Positions 21,157 through 30,208 of a stretch of 64,000 nucleotides of DNA are shown piece by piece. Made by a program: the position numbers and the translations under genes. The notes beneath the pieces were generated by a model, which saw only the letters and a program-made list of their open reading frames with translations, ran no database searches and was not told where the DNA came from. The stretch is from Gammaproteobacteria bacterium HGW-Gammaproteobacteria-1 (GTDB lineage Bacteria; Pseudomonadota; Gammaproteobacteria; Thiohalomonadales; Thiohalomonadaceae). How positions within the stretch are numbered: the stretch's first letter is position 1; every line of letters begins with the position of its first letter. Location of the stretch: NCBI GenBank assembly GCA_002840095.1, contig PGZL01000003.1, positions 157,250 through 221,249 of the forward strand, given 5' to 3'.

Positions 21157-24039
21157 ATGCGTTTGCAGACCAAGTTGCTCGCGGTATTCGGCGTGGTATT
21201 TCTCAGCCTCTATCTGGCGGTTGAGTATCACCAGTACCGGGAAAATCGTGCCGCCATCGTCGAGCAACTGCTCGAGGAGGCCGGGGTTATCGCCGGCACC
21301 CTGCAGGCGGTACGGCGGGTCTATCATCACCAGTTCATCATCAGCGGGCTGCCGGTCAACAAAGATACCGTCGGCTTTCTTCCCGCTCACGCCATGTCGC
21401 GAATTTCAGCGGAATTCCTCAATTTTGTCCGTACCGGCCTGCAGTTCAACAACGTTTCCGATCGGGCGCGCAATCCGGCGAACGAAGCGGATGCCGTGGA
21501 ACGGGAGGCCATTGCGTATTTCCGCGCGGAGCCTGCCGCAACGCAGCGCATGGTGCCGTTCACGAACGCCGAAGGCCGGAATTTCTATCTGTACGCCAAG
21601 CCGCTGCGTATCGAACAGTATTGTCTGCAATGCCACGGCAGGCGGCAGGACGCACCATCCAGCATCCAGGATATGTACGATGCCGCGTTCGACTACAAGC
21701 TGGGCGAGGTACGCGGCATCCTGAGCATCAAGCTGCCGTCCGACGAGCTGGAACGGCGCGTGATTGCGCGTCAGTCGCGGGAAATGGGTACCCGGCTGGC
21801 GGTGTTCGCCGCGGCGTTTGTGCTGTTGTTTCTGTTGCTCAAGCATGTTGTGGTGCGGCGGCTGGGCCTGCTCAAGGCGCAGATGGTCAACCTGCGCGGC
21901 GGGGACTACGGCGCCCGTGTCATGCTGGACGGCAAGGACGAACTGACGGAGCTGGCCCACTCCTTCAATACCATGGCAGACGCCATAGCCGACAGCCGCC
22001 GGCAGATCGAGCGGGAGCGGGTGTTCTTGCAGACAGTCATCGACGGCGCCCTCGATCCCATCATGGTGATCGGGGCCGATTATCATGTGCTGATGATGAA
22101 CCGGGCGGCGCGGCGTTACCTGGATCAGGAGGACACCTTGCCGTTGTTGTGTCACCAGGTGTCCCACCGCCAGGCGCAGCCCTGCAACGACGACGGCCAT
22201 CCCTGTCCCCTGGAGGAAGTCCGGCACACCCTCCGCCCGGTGACCATGGTGCATGAGCACGTGCTGGCGGACGGACGCCGCCGCCTGTTCGAGCTGGAGG
22301 CCACTCCGTTGCTGGGGCAGGACGGGGCATTCAAGGGCATCATCGAAACATCGCGCGACATTACCGACCGGGTGGGCGCCGAGGAGCGCCTGCGCAAGCT
22401 GTCGCAGGCGGTGGAACAGAGCCCGGTATCGGTAATCATCACCGACGTGAGCGGCGCCATCGAATACGTCAATCCGAAGTTCGAGGAGGTGACCGGTTAC
22501 GGCCTCGACGAGGTACGCGGTGCCAATCCCCGCGTGCTCAAGAGCGGCCATACCGCGGAAGGCGAGTACCGCCGGCTCTGGGAGACCATACTGCGCGGCG
22601 ATATCTGGCGCGGCGAATTTCTCAACCGGCGCAAGAACGGCGAACTGTTCTGGGAATATGCCTCCATTTCCGCCATTCGAAATGCGCAGGGTGAAATCGA
22701 TCATTTCCTGGCGGTCAAGGAAGACATCACCGTGCGCAAGGGGTATGAAGAGCGATTGCTGCATCAGGAAAGCTACGACGCCCTGACCGACCTGCCCAAC
22801 CGTATGCTGGCCTCGGACCGCCTGATCCAGGCCATGATGCGCGCGCGGCGTGAAGGCCGCAGCGTCGGCGTGGTATCGCTGGATCTCGACAACTTCAAGA
22901 ACATCAACGACAGCCTGGGGCATGGCAGCGGCGATCAGCTGCTGCTGCAGCTGGCGCACCGTCTCGTCGCCGCCATGCGCGACGGTGATACCGTGGCCCG
23001 CCTCGGCGGCGACGAGTTCCTGATCATTCTGGCCGATCTGGCCACGCCGGACGATACCGAACGCGTGCTCGACAAGGTGCGGGCGGTTTTCGAGCGGCCA
23101 TTCCGGGTCGAAGGCAAGGATATCTACATGACGCCCAGCATCGGTGTGACCGTGGCGCCGGAGGACAGTGAGGACGTGCACATCCTGCTGCGCAATGCCG
23201 ATGCCGCCATGCACCGCGCCAAGGAGTTGGGCCGTGACCGGACCCAGTTCTTTACCACGGAGATGAACGAGCGTGCCTTGAAACGCCTGGAGCTGGAGTC
23301 GCAGTTGCGCCATGCCCAGGCGCGGGGCGAGTTGTCCTTGCACTACCAGCCGCAGGTGGCCGGTGACGACGGGCGGGTGATCGGTGCCGAGGCCCTGCTG
23401 CGCTGGAACAGTCCCGTGCTCGGCGCCATCAGCCCCGTGCGCTTCATTCCGCTGGCCGAGGAGACCGGCCTGATCGTGCCCATCGGGCGCTGGGTGTTGG
23501 AAACCGCCTGCCGCGAGGCCGCCGGCTGGCCGCAGCCGTTGCAGGTCAGCGTGAATGTGTCGTCGCGCCAGTTCCGCGACGGCAATCTGGTGGAGACGGT
23601 GGCGCAGGTGCTGGCAGCGACCGGCCTGGAGCCGTCACGCCTGGAGCTGGAAGTCACCGAAAGCCTGTTGATGGAGGACGTCAGCGGAACCGCCATCGTG
23701 CTGGAGCGATTGCAATTGCTCGGGGTGCGTATCGCACTGGACGATTTCGGCACCGGTTATTCATCACTGAGCTATCTCAAGCGCTTTCCCTTCGGCGTAC
23801 TCAAGATCGACCGCAGTTTCGTCAACGACATCATCGACAACCCCGATGATGGCGCCTTGTGCGAGGCCATCATCCAGATGGCGCACGTGCTCAAGCTGCG
23901 GGTCGTCGCCGAGGGTGTGGAAACCGCGGAGCAGCTGGAATACCTGGTCGCGCGCGGTGTCGACCTGGTGCAGGGGTTTTACTACAGCCGGCCACTGCCG
24001 GCCGCGGAGTTCCTGCTCTATCTGGCGGGGTACAAGTGA
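21157..24039 (+). CDS. Membrane diguanylate cyclase/phosphodiesterase with Tll0287-like (DUF3365) haem-binding sensor, HAMP and PAS
   Basis: 960 residues from ATG 21157 (a GTG 27 bp upstream is possible). Order: TM 1 (~5-24); periplasmic DUF3365/Tll0287-like domain (~30-200) with a c-type haem motif CLQCH at 156-160; TM 2 (~212-232); HAMP (~233-285); two PAS domains (~290-405 and ~410-530); GGDEF domain (~540-700) with intact RLGGDEFLII near 615; EAL domain (~715-955) with intact GAEALLRW and DDFGTGYSSLSYL. Both c-di-GMP synthesis and breakdown motifs look complete. The bound haem suggests redox or gas sensing; this is inference. The stop codon lies inside the first unit of a heptamer repeat. 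Confidence 0.93.
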   Translation: MRLQTKLLAVFGVVFLSLYLAVEYHQYRENRAAIVEQLLEEAGVIAGTLQAVRRVYHHQFIISGLPVNKDTVGFLPAHAMSRISAEFLNFVRTGLQFNNVSDRARNPANEADAVEREAIAYFRAEPAATQRMVPFTNAEGRNFYLYAKPLRIEQYCLQCHGRRQDAPSSIQDMYDAAFDYKLGEVRGILSIKLPSDELERRVIARQSREMGTRLAVFAAAFVLLFLLLKHVVVRRLGLLKAQMVNLRGGDYGARVMLDGKDELTELAHSFNTMADAIADSRRQIERERVFLQTVIDGALDPIMVIGADYHVLMMNRAARRYLDQEDTLPLLCHQVSHRQAQPCNDDGHPCPLEEVRHTLRPVTMVHEHVLADGRRRLFELEATPLLGQDGAFKGIIETSRDITDRVGAEERLRKLSQAVEQSPVSVIITDVSGAIEYVNPKFEEVTGYGLDEVRGANPRVLKSGHTAEGEYRRLWETILRGDIWRGEFLNRRKNGELFWEYASISAIRNAQGEIDHFLAVKEDITVRKGYEERLLHQESYDALTDLPNRMLASDRLIQAMMRARREGRSVGVVSLDLDNFKNINDSLGHGSGDQLLLQLAHRLVAAMRDGDTVARLGGDEFLIILADLATPDDTERVLDKVRAVFERPFRVEGKDIYMTPSIGVTVAPEDSEDVHILLRNADAAMHRAKELGRDRTQFFTTEMNERALKRLELESQLRHAQARGELSLHYQPQVAGDDGRVIGAEALLRWNSPVLGAISPVRFIPLAEETGLIVPIGRWVLETACREAAGWPQPLQVSVNVSSRQFRDGNLVETVAQVLAATGLEPSRLELEVTESLLMEDVSGTAIVLERLQLLGVRIALDDFGTGYSSLSYLKRFPFGVLKIDRSFVNDIIDNPDDGALCEAIIQMAHVLKLRVVAEGVETAEQLEYLVARGVDLVQGFYYSRPLPAAEFLLYLAGYK

Positions 24040-24170
24040 CAAGTGGCAAGTGACAAGTGACAAGTGACAAGTGACAAGTGACAAGAAATTGATATTTGTC
24101 TTCCCACTTGTAACTTGCAACTTGGAACTTGCAACTTGGAACTTGCAACTTGGAACTTGCAACTGCCTCT
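24033..24170. repeat. Heptamer inverted-repeat element 2 (CAAGTGA family)
   Basis: Left arm 24033-24085: seven CAAGTGA/G units plus CAAG; the first unit contains the TGA stop of the c-di-GMP gene. Right arm 24105-24164: eight AACTTG-C/G units in which the seventh base alternates C and G, giving a 14-bp super-period. A 19-bp spacer begins with AAA directly after CAAG. The element ends in AACTGCCTCT, a terminus shared with elements 5 and 7. Confidence 0.92.
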
Positions 24171-24215
24171 CTCCCGGCGTAGCCTTAAAAGCAATTAACC
24201 AATTGCTTTTTCGCC

Positions 24216-24803
24216 ATGGGTAAATCACACGACATCCGCCGCCAGGAAATCGTCGAGGCCACCCTCGATCTGGCTGCCGAACAGGGTCTCAAGAAGCTCA
24301 CCACTCAGGCCATTGCGGAGCGGGTGGGCATCGCCCAACCCACCATCTTCCGTCACTTCAAAAGCCGCGACGCCATCTTCGGCGCCGTCATCGGCTGGGT
24401 GGCGGAAAACATCTTCCGCGTCCTGGAACAGCTGGAAAGCGAGCAGCTGGCCGCGGACCAGCGCCTGCGCCGGCTGCTGCAAAGGCAACTGGCCTTTGCC
24501 GGCCGCCGCCGCGGCATACCCCGTCTGCTGTTTTCCGATCGCCTGCACGTGGAATCGCCGGAGCTGAAGGCGGCAGTGCGCGAGATCTACCAGCGCATCA
24601 TCGCCCGCATCGCCGCGTTGCTGCAGGAAGGCCGGACGCAGGGATGCTTCCGCAGCGATCTGGACCCGGAGCAGACGGCACTGTTCATCGGTGCCCTGAT
24701 GCAGGGAACCATCTTGCGCTGGTCGATGATGGATTTCGGGTTTGAGCTGGAGGACGAAGCGGAGGCGTTGTGGACCTTTCTGTGGCCGACGCTGCGGCCC
24801 TAA
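24216..24803 (+). CDS. TetR/AcrR family transcriptional regulator
   Basis: 195 residues. The N-terminal helix-turn-helix (residues ~22-45, LTTQAIAERVGIAQPTIFRHF) is typical of TetR repressors; the C-terminal half is a helical ligand-binding and dimer domain. It stands directly upstream of a HlyD protein, two ATPases and two permeases, the same layout as E. coli cecR (ybiH)-ybhGFSR, so it most likely controls that exporter in response to a toxic compound. It is shorter than CecR, so orthology is not claimed. An inverted repeat lies between it and the exporter. Confidence 0.92.
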   Translation: MGKSHDIRRQEIVEATLDLAAEQGLKKLTTQAIAERVGIAQPTIFRHFKSRDAIFGAVIGWVAENIFRVLEQLESEQLAADQRLRRLLQRQLAFAGRRRGIPRLLFSDRLHVESPELKAAVREIYQRIIARIAALLQEGRTQGCFRSDLDPEQTALFIGALMQGTILRWSMMDFGFELEDEAEALWTFLWPTLRP

Positions 24804-24843
24804 ACCGGTATTCCGAATTGCCATCCACGGCAAGAAAGGCAAT

Positions 24844-24896
24844 CCATAGGGCGGGCTGTGCCCGCCGCGGCACGGCGCCCACGGGGCGCCCTATGG
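24844..24896. repeat. Dyad repeat between the TetR gene and the exporter operon
   Basis: Outer 10-bp inverted repeat CCATAGGGCG (24844-24853) / CGCCCTATGG (24887-24896), with inner hairpins GGGCGGGC-TGTG-CCCGCC and GGCGCCC-ACG-GGGCGCC. It resembles dispersed TAGGGCGGG-type intergenic repeats of proteobacteria. It is the only marked dyad in front of the exporter, so a role as operator or attenuator is possible but unproven. Confidence 0.6.
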
Positions 24897-24945
24897 GTGG
24901 CCACGATTCTGGAACAGCTGTTTGGCATGCGTCGGGGAGACAGGC

Positions 24946-25941
24946 ATGAGAAAGCGTTTGCTGATAGCGACTGCCGCAGTGGCGATCATCGCTGTGCTGA
25001 TAGGCACGGTGCGGACCCTGGTCCTCACCGGCGACGTTGCCGATCCCGGCGTGGTGGAGGCCTCCGGTACCATCGAAGTGATCGAAGTGCGCATCGCCTT
25101 CCGCATGCCGGGCATCCTCGCCGCGCGTCCGTTGCGGGAGGGCGATGGTGTCAGCAGGGGGCAGCTGGTCGCCGCCCTGGATACCCGTGAGCTGGAAGCG
25201 CGCCTGCGGGAAGCGGCGGCCACAGTGGATGTGGCGCGCAGCACCCTGCAGGATCTGGAAAGCGGCTTTCGCCCGGAGGAGATCGCCCAGGCCGAGGCCG
25301 CGGTGCGCGAACTGCAAATCCAGCTGGCCAACCTGCGCGAGCAGGCGCAGCGCTCCAAGGATATCTATCCCACGGGCGGCGTGAGCAAGGACAAACTGGA
25401 TGCCGACACCACCGCCGCCAATGCGGCCGCCGCGCGGCTGGCGGCGGCGCAGGAGCGCCTGAAGCTGGTGCGCGCCGGATACCGCAGCGAGCAGATCGAA
25501 GGCGCGCGCGCCCGCGTGGCCCAGGCCGAGGCGGCCGTGGCCACCCTGCGGGTGCAACTGGAGGACGCCAGCGCGCACGCTCCGGTGGCCGGCGTCATCA
25601 CCCGCACCCACGCCGAGGTGGGTGAAACCGTCGGTGCCGGCCAGCCGGTCGCCACCCTGGCGGAACTGGCCCGGCCGCGGCTGCGGGTATACATCCCCGA
25701 GAGCGTCATCGGCCGCATCAAGCTGGGCGCCGCGGCAAACGTGATGGTGGACGCCTACCCGCAGCGCCTGTTTCCCGGCACGGTGAGTTTCGTTTCGTCC
25801 CAGGCGGAGTTCACGCCGAAAAACGTGCAGACCCGCGAAGAGCGCGTGAAGCAGGTGTTCGCCGTCGACGTGCAGATGGAAAACAACGACGGCACGCTGA
25901 AGCCGGGCATGCCCGCCGACGTGGCAATACAGGCACCCTGA
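24946..25941 (+). CDS. HlyD-family membrane fusion protein of the ABC exporter (YbhG-like)
   Basis: 331 residues from ATG 24946 (a TTG eight codons upstream is less likely; GGGGAGA precedes the ATG). One N-terminal membrane anchor (~4-24), a biotinyl-lipoyl-like domain (GTIEVIEVRIAFRMPGILAA), a long Ala/Glu/Arg-rich coiled coil (~75-200) and a beta-barrel region (AHAPVAGVITRTHAEVGETV). This is the periplasmic adaptor linking the inner-membrane pump to an outer-membrane channel; no TolC gene is in the window. First gene of a five-gene operon. Confidence 0.93.
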   Translation: MRKRLLIATAAVAIIAVLIGTVRTLVLTGDVADPGVVEASGTIEVIEVRIAFRMPGILAARPLREGDGVSRGQLVAALDTRELEARLREAAATVDVARSTLQDLESGFRPEEIAQAEAAVRELQIQLANLREQAQRSKDIYPTGGVSKDKLDADTTAANAAAARLAAAQERLKLVRAGYRSEQIEGARARVAQAEAAVATLRVQLEDASAHAPVAGVITRTHAEVGETVGAGQPVATLAELARPRLRVYIPESVIGRIKLGAAANVMVDAYPQRLFPGTVSFVSSQAEFTPKNVQTREERVKQVFAVDVQMENNDGTLKPGMPADVAIQAP

Positions 25942-25962
25942 CGATTGCCGGCGAAGCCGCTC

Positions 25963-26901
25963 ATGAGTCAGGCCGAACCTGCCGTTTACGCCGAGCGCCT
26001 GGGACGTGCCTTTGGTGAGCTATGGGCGGTGCGCGATCTGGATTTGACCATCCCGTCCGGAGAGATCTTCGGCCTGGTCGGCCCGGACGGTGCCGGCAAG
26101 ACCACCACGCTGCGCATGCTTACCGGCGTGCTGGAACCTTCCGCCGGCACGGCCCGCATTGCCGGTTATTCCGTGCAGGGCGAGGAGGAGGCCATCAAGC
26201 AGCGCATTGCCTATATGTCGCAGCGCTTCGGCCTCTACGGCGACCTCAGCGTGGAGGAGAATCTGAACTTCTACGCCGATCTCTATCATGTGCCGCGCCG
26301 TGAGCGCGCCGACAGCATGGAGCGCCTGCTCGGCTTTTCCAACCTGACACCGTTCCGCCGCCGCCTGGCGCGCGACCTGTCCGGCGGCATGAAACAGAAG
26401 CTGGGCCTGGCCTGCGCCCTGATCCACAAACCGCAGGTCCTGTTTCTGGACGAGCCCACCAACGGCGTCGATCCGGTGTCGCGGCGCGAGTTCTGGCGCA
26501 TCCTCTACGGCATGCTGAAGGAAGGGGTGACCATCGTCGTCTCCACCGCCTATCTGGACGAGGCCGAACGCTGCAGCCGCGTCGGCCTGCTGCACCACGG
26601 CCGCCTGGTCATGTGTGATACGCCGCAACGGCTCAAGGCCGCCCTGCCCGGGCAGATGTACGAACTGGATACCGCCCACGGCCGTCGGGCGCGGGAGGTG
26701 CTGGCGGAGGCGCTGGGGCAACGTCGTGTCGGCCTGTTCGGCGGTCGCGTGCACCTGGCCGTGACCGACGACGGGGAATTGCAGCAGGCCCTGTCGCTGC
26801 TGTCGCGGGAGGAGATCGAACTGCGGGCGACGCGCCGTATCGTGCCCAGCCTGGAGGACGTATTCATCCATGCCGTGGGTGAGGCGGAGCAGTCCATATG
26901 A
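25963..26901 (+). CDS. ABC transporter ATPase 1 (YbhF N-terminal-half-like)
   Basis: 312 residues from ATG 25963. Complete ABC domain: Walker A GPDGAGKTT, Q-loop region YMSQRFGLY, signature LSGGMKQKLGLA, Walker B VLFLDEPTNGVDP, followed by a C-terminal DUF4162-like tail. It energises the exporter. In E. coli YbhF both ATPase domains are one protein; here they are two genes overlapping by ATGA at 26898, so the complex would be a heterodimer of separate chains. Confidence 0.95.
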   Translation: MSQAEPAVYAERLGRAFGELWAVRDLDLTIPSGEIFGLVGPDGAGKTTTLRMLTGVLEPSAGTARIAGYSVQGEEEAIKQRIAYMSQRFGLYGDLSVEENLNFYADLYHVPRRERADSMERLLGFSNLTPFRRRLARDLSGGMKQKLGLACALIHKPQVLFLDEPTNGVDPVSRREFWRILYGMLKEGVTIVVSTAYLDEAERCSRVGLLHHGRLVMCDTPQRLKAALPGQMYELDTAHGRRAREVLAEALGQRRVGLFGGRVHLAVTDDGELQQALSLLSREEIELRATRRIVPSLEDVFIHAVGEAEQSI

Positions 26902-27830
26902 ACGCGGTGGTTGCCGTTTCCGGCCTGACCCGGCGCTTCGGCGATTTCGTCGCCGTGGACAGCCTCGACCTGAATGTGGCGCAGGGACGCATCTTCGGTT
27001 TTCTCGGACCCAACGGCTCGGGCAAGTCCACCACCATCCGCATGCTGTGCGGCCTGTTGCAGCCCAGCAGCGGCAGCGGCCACGTGCTGGGGCTGGACAT
27101 CATGACCCGCTACGAAGAGATCAAGCGCCGCATCGGTTACATGTCACAGAAATTTTCCCTCTACGACGACCTGACTGTGGAGGAGAACATCGATTTCTTC
27201 AGCGGCCTGTACGGCGTGGCGCGTGCCCGGCGCGGCGCGCGCAAGGCGTGGGCGCTGGAGATGGCCGAGCTGGGCGGCATGCGCAATGCGCTGACCGGTT
27301 CCCTCGCCGCAGGCTGGAAGCAGCGCCTGGCGCTGGGATGTGCGGTGCTGCATGAACCGGACATCCTGTTCCTGGACGAGCCCACGTCGGGCGTCGACCC
27401 CCTGGCGCGCCGGCTGTTCTGGGATCTCATCGCCCACATGGCCCATGCCGGCACCACGGTGTTCGTCACCACCCATTACATGGACGAGGCGGAGTACTGC
27501 GACGAGCTGGCACTGATCTACCGCGGCAGGCTGATCGCAGCCGGCGAGCCGGGCGAGCTCAAGCGCAGCGCCCTGTCGCAACACATAATGGAAGTGCGCG
27601 TCGCCCGTCCCTACGATGCCCTCGACGCGGTGGAGCGCTCCGGCCTGGTGCAGGAGGCGGCGCTGTTCGGCGACACCCTGCACCTCACCGTGGCCGATGC
27701 GGCGCAGGCGCGGGCGCAACTGCCGCCCTGGTTCGAGCACAACGGATTTGGCGACGCCGGCGTGGAGGAGGTCATGCCGACCATGGAGGATGTGTTCGTC
27801 GGCCTCATCGAGGCGGAGGACAGGGAATGA
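26898..27830 (+). CDS. ABC transporter ATPase 2 (YbhF C-terminal-half-like)
   Basis: 310 residues, start overlapping the stop of ATPase 1. Walker A GPNGSGKST, Q-loop YMSQKFSLY and Walker B ILFLDEPTSGVDP are intact. The signature motif is changed to LAAGWKQRLALG instead of LSGG-x-KQR; such a variant is usual for the second ATPase domain of this exporter type, so the dimer probably has one canonical and one less active ATP site. Stop overlaps the next start (27827). Confidence 0.95.
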   Translation: MNAVVAVSGLTRRFGDFVAVDSLDLNVAQGRIFGFLGPNGSGKSTTIRMLCGLLQPSSGSGHVLGLDIMTRYEEIKRRIGYMSQKFSLYDDLTVEENIDFFSGLYGVARARRGARKAWALEMAELGGMRNALTGSLAAGWKQRLALGCAVLHEPDILFLDEPTSGVDPLARRLFWDLIAHMAHAGTTVFVTTHYMDEAEYCDELALIYRGRLIAAGEPGELKRSALSQHIMEVRVARPYDALDAVERSGLVQEAALFGDTLHLTVADAAQARAQLPPWFEHNGFGDAGVEEVMPTMEDVFVGLIEAEDRE

Positions 27831-28945
27831 CCTCCTTCTCCTGGCGGCGCCTGCGTGCCCTGACGCACAAGGAATTCCTGCACATCCGGCGCGATCCGCG
27901 CAGCCTGATGATGGCCTTCCTGATGCCGCTGATCCTGCTGGTGCTGTTCGGCTATGCCATCACCATGGACATCGACAACCTCAACCTGGTGGTGATCGAT
28001 CACGATCACAGCGCGACCAGCCGCGATTATGTACAGCGCTATACCGCCTCCGGCTACTTCACCGTCATCGCCGCCGGCGACGACGAGCGTGAAGCCCGCC
28101 GCCGGCTCGATGCCGGCGAAGCGGATATCGCCCTGATCATTCCCCGCCACTTCGCCCGCGACCTCGAACGCGGGCGCACGGTGCCGTTGCAGGCGCTGGC
28201 CGACGGTTCCGACGCCAACACCGCTTCCATCGGCCTGGGCTACGCCGAAGGCATCACCAACCGCTTCAACGCCGATCGGCTGGGCGACATCGCCACGCCC
28301 CCGGTCGAGAACCGCCTGCGCGTCTGGTACAACCCGGAACTGAAGAGCCGCTGGTTCATCATCCCCGGCCTGATTGCGGTAATCATGACCGTCATCACCG
28401 CCCTGCTGACCTCGCTCACCGTCTCCCGCGAATGGGAGGCGGGCACCATGGAACAGCTGATCAGCACGCCGGTGCAGCCGCTGGAACTGATGCTGGGCAA
28501 GATGCTGCCGTACTTTCTCATCGGCATCTTCGACATGCTGCTGGTGGTGGCCATGGCGGTGTGGGTGTTCGGCGTGCCGCTCAACGGCAGCCTGCCCCTG
28601 TTGCTGGTCTCCGGCTCGCTGTTTCTGTTCGGCGGCCTGGGCTTCGGCATCTTCATCTCCACCGTGGCGAAATCACAACTGGTCGCCAGCCAGGCGGCAA
28701 TGCTCACCACCTTCATCCCGGCCATTCTGCTGTCGGGCTTCATCTACGCCATCAACAACATGCCGCTGCCCTTGCAGGTGATTACGCACCTGGTGCAGGC
28801 GCGCTATTTCGTCGCCATTCTCAAGGCGATATTCCTCAAGGCGGTGCCGCCATACTATCTATGGCAGGAGATGCTGTTCCTGCTGTTGTTCGCCGTCGTC
28901 GTGTTCACCGTCGCGGTACGCAAGTTCCGCAAGAAGATCCGCTGA
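27827..28945 (+). CDS. ABC-2 type permease 1 (YbhS-like)
   Basis: 372 residues, ABC2-membrane-3 type. N-terminal cytoplasmic helix with KEFLHIRRDPRSLMMAFLMP, TM 1, a ~140-residue periplasmic domain, then five TM helices from ~175 on. The pattern YNPELKSRWFIIPGLIAVIM followed by REWEAGTMEQLISTP is the family mark. Probable substrates of such exporters are drugs, lipids or toxic hydrophobic compounds; the sequence cannot tell which. Confidence 0.94.
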   Translation: MTSFSWRRLRALTHKEFLHIRRDPRSLMMAFLMPLILLVLFGYAITMDIDNLNLVVIDHDHSATSRDYVQRYTASGYFTVIAAGDDEREARRRLDAGEADIALIIPRHFARDLERGRTVPLQALADGSDANTASIGLGYAEGITNRFNADRLGDIATPPVENRLRVWYNPELKSRWFIIPGLIAVIMTVITALLTSLTVSREWEAGTMEQLISTPVQPLELMLGKMLPYFLIGIFDMLLVVAMAVWVFGVPLNGSLPLLLVSGSLFLFGGLGFGIFISTVAKSQLVASQAAMLTTFIPAILLSGFIYAINNMPLPLQVITHLVQARYFVAILKAIFLKAVPPYYLWQEMLFLLLFAVVVFTVAVRKFRKKIR

Positions 28946-28952
28946 GGCGCCT

Positions 28953-30059
28953 ATGTGGAACCGCATCTACCGGATGGTGATCAAAGAGTTCCTGCAGATG
29001 CTGCGCGATCCGCGCATGAAGGTCCTGGTGTTCGTCACGCCGGTCATCCAGCTGATGCTGTTCGGTTATGCCGCCACCACCGACGTCAGTCACATCCGCA
29101 CCGCCGTGCTCGATCGCGACCGCAGCGCCGACAGCCGCGCACTGGTAGAGGCCTTTACCGGCTCGGACTATTTTCAGGTGACGGCCCGGGTGGAGAATCC
29201 TCGTGCCCTGACCGAGTTGCTGGATCGCGGCGAGGTGACCGTGGCCCTGCACATCGAGCGCGGCTTCAGCGACGACCTGCGTAGTGCGCGTACCACGACG
29301 GTGCAGGTGCTGGTGGACGGTACCGACTCCAACACCGGGACGCTGGCCATGAATTATGCCCAGCGCATCATCAACGACTTCGGCCGCCGCCGGCTGGATG
29401 TGACGGCGCCGCTGCCCGGCGTCGAACTGCGCAGCCGGGTTTGGTACAACCCGGACCTGAAGAGCCGCAACTTCAACGTACCGGCGGTGATGGCGCTGAT
29501 CCTGATGCTCACCTCCCTGCTGCTCACTTCCATGGCGGTGGTGCGGGAACGGGAGATAGGCACGCTGGAGCAGCTGATGGTGACGCCGATACGGCCGCTG
29601 GAGCTGATCCTGGGCAAGACCCTGCCTTTCGTGCTCATCGCCTACGTTCAGCTGGTGCTGGTGATGGCGGTGTCGCTGTTCTGGTTCAAGGTGCCGCTGG
29701 TCGGCAATCCCGTGTTGCTGCTGCTGGGGGCCGGCCTGTACCTGATGTCCACCCTGGGTGTGGGACTGTTCATCTCCACCCTGTCGCAGACCCAGCAGCA
29801 GGCGCTGATGGCGGCGTTCTTTTTCTTTTTCCCGGCCATCCTGCTGTCCGGCTTCATGTTCCCCATCGAAAACATGCCCGAGGCGGTGCAGTGGATCACC
29901 TATCTCAATCCGCTGCGTTATTTTCTGGTGATCGTGCGCGATGTGTTCCTCAAGGGGAACGGTTTTGCGGTACTGTGGCCCCAGTACGCCGCGCTGGCGC
30001 TGCTCGGCACGACCCTGCTCGGTCTGAGTGCCGCGCGCTTCCACAAGCGCCTGAGTTAA
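28953..30059 (+). CDS. ABC-2 type permease 2 (YbhR-like)
   Basis: 368 residues, paralogue of the preceding permease with the same layout (KEFLQMLRDPRMKVLVFVTP at the N-terminus, YNPDLKSRNFNVPAVMALIL, REREIGTLEQLMVTP). The two permeases form the heterodimeric channel with the two ATPases and the HlyD protein. It is the last gene of the operon, and a strong hairpin follows 11 bp after the stop. Confidence 0.94.
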   Translation: MWNRIYRMVIKEFLQMLRDPRMKVLVFVTPVIQLMLFGYAATTDVSHIRTAVLDRDRSADSRALVEAFTGSDYFQVTARVENPRALTELLDRGEVTVALHIERGFSDDLRSARTTTVQVLVDGTDSNTGTLAMNYAQRIINDFGRRRLDVTAPLPGVELRSRVWYNPDLKSRNFNVPAVMALILMLTSLLLTSMAVVREREIGTLEQLMVTPIRPLELILGKTLPFVLIAYVQLVLVMAVSLFWFKVPLVGNPVLLLLGAGLYLMSTLGVGLFISTLSQTQQQALMAAFFFFFPAILLSGFMFPIENMPEAVQWITYLNPLRYFLVIVRDVFLKGNGFAVLWPQYAALALLGTTLLGLSAARFHKRLS

Positions 30060-30070
30060 AATGCATGCGG

Positions 30071-30137
30071 TAAACCACGGCGGACACGGAGAAAACCGGT
30101 GGTTATTGCAATAACCGGGTTTTTCTCCGTGGTTTAT
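30071..30137. terminator. Long imperfect hairpin with a 16-bp perfect palindrome
   Basis: Outer arms TAAACCACGG...CGGAGAAAA (30071-30094) and TTTTTCTCCGTGGTTTA (30120-30136) flank the perfect palindrome GGTTATTGCAATAACC (30101-30116). It lies between the exporter operon and the nuclease gene and can act as a terminator, with GTTTTTC following the inner stem. Confidence 0.75.
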
Positions 30138-30162
30138 GTTGTTCTTGACGGAGCAGCGGTGG

Positions 30163-30190
30163 TTCTCCGCCGGCACGGATTGGGTACAAT
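30163..30190 (+). promoter_or_regulatory. Putative promoter of the beta-CASP nuclease gene
   Basis: TACAAT at 30185-30190 is a good -10 box; TTCTCC at 30163-30168 is a weak -35 box (16-bp spacer). The -10 box lies 19 bp before the gene start and the ribosome site is GGGAGG. Confidence 0.35.
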
Positions 30191-30208
30191 CATCGCAAGG
30201 GAGGCGGC

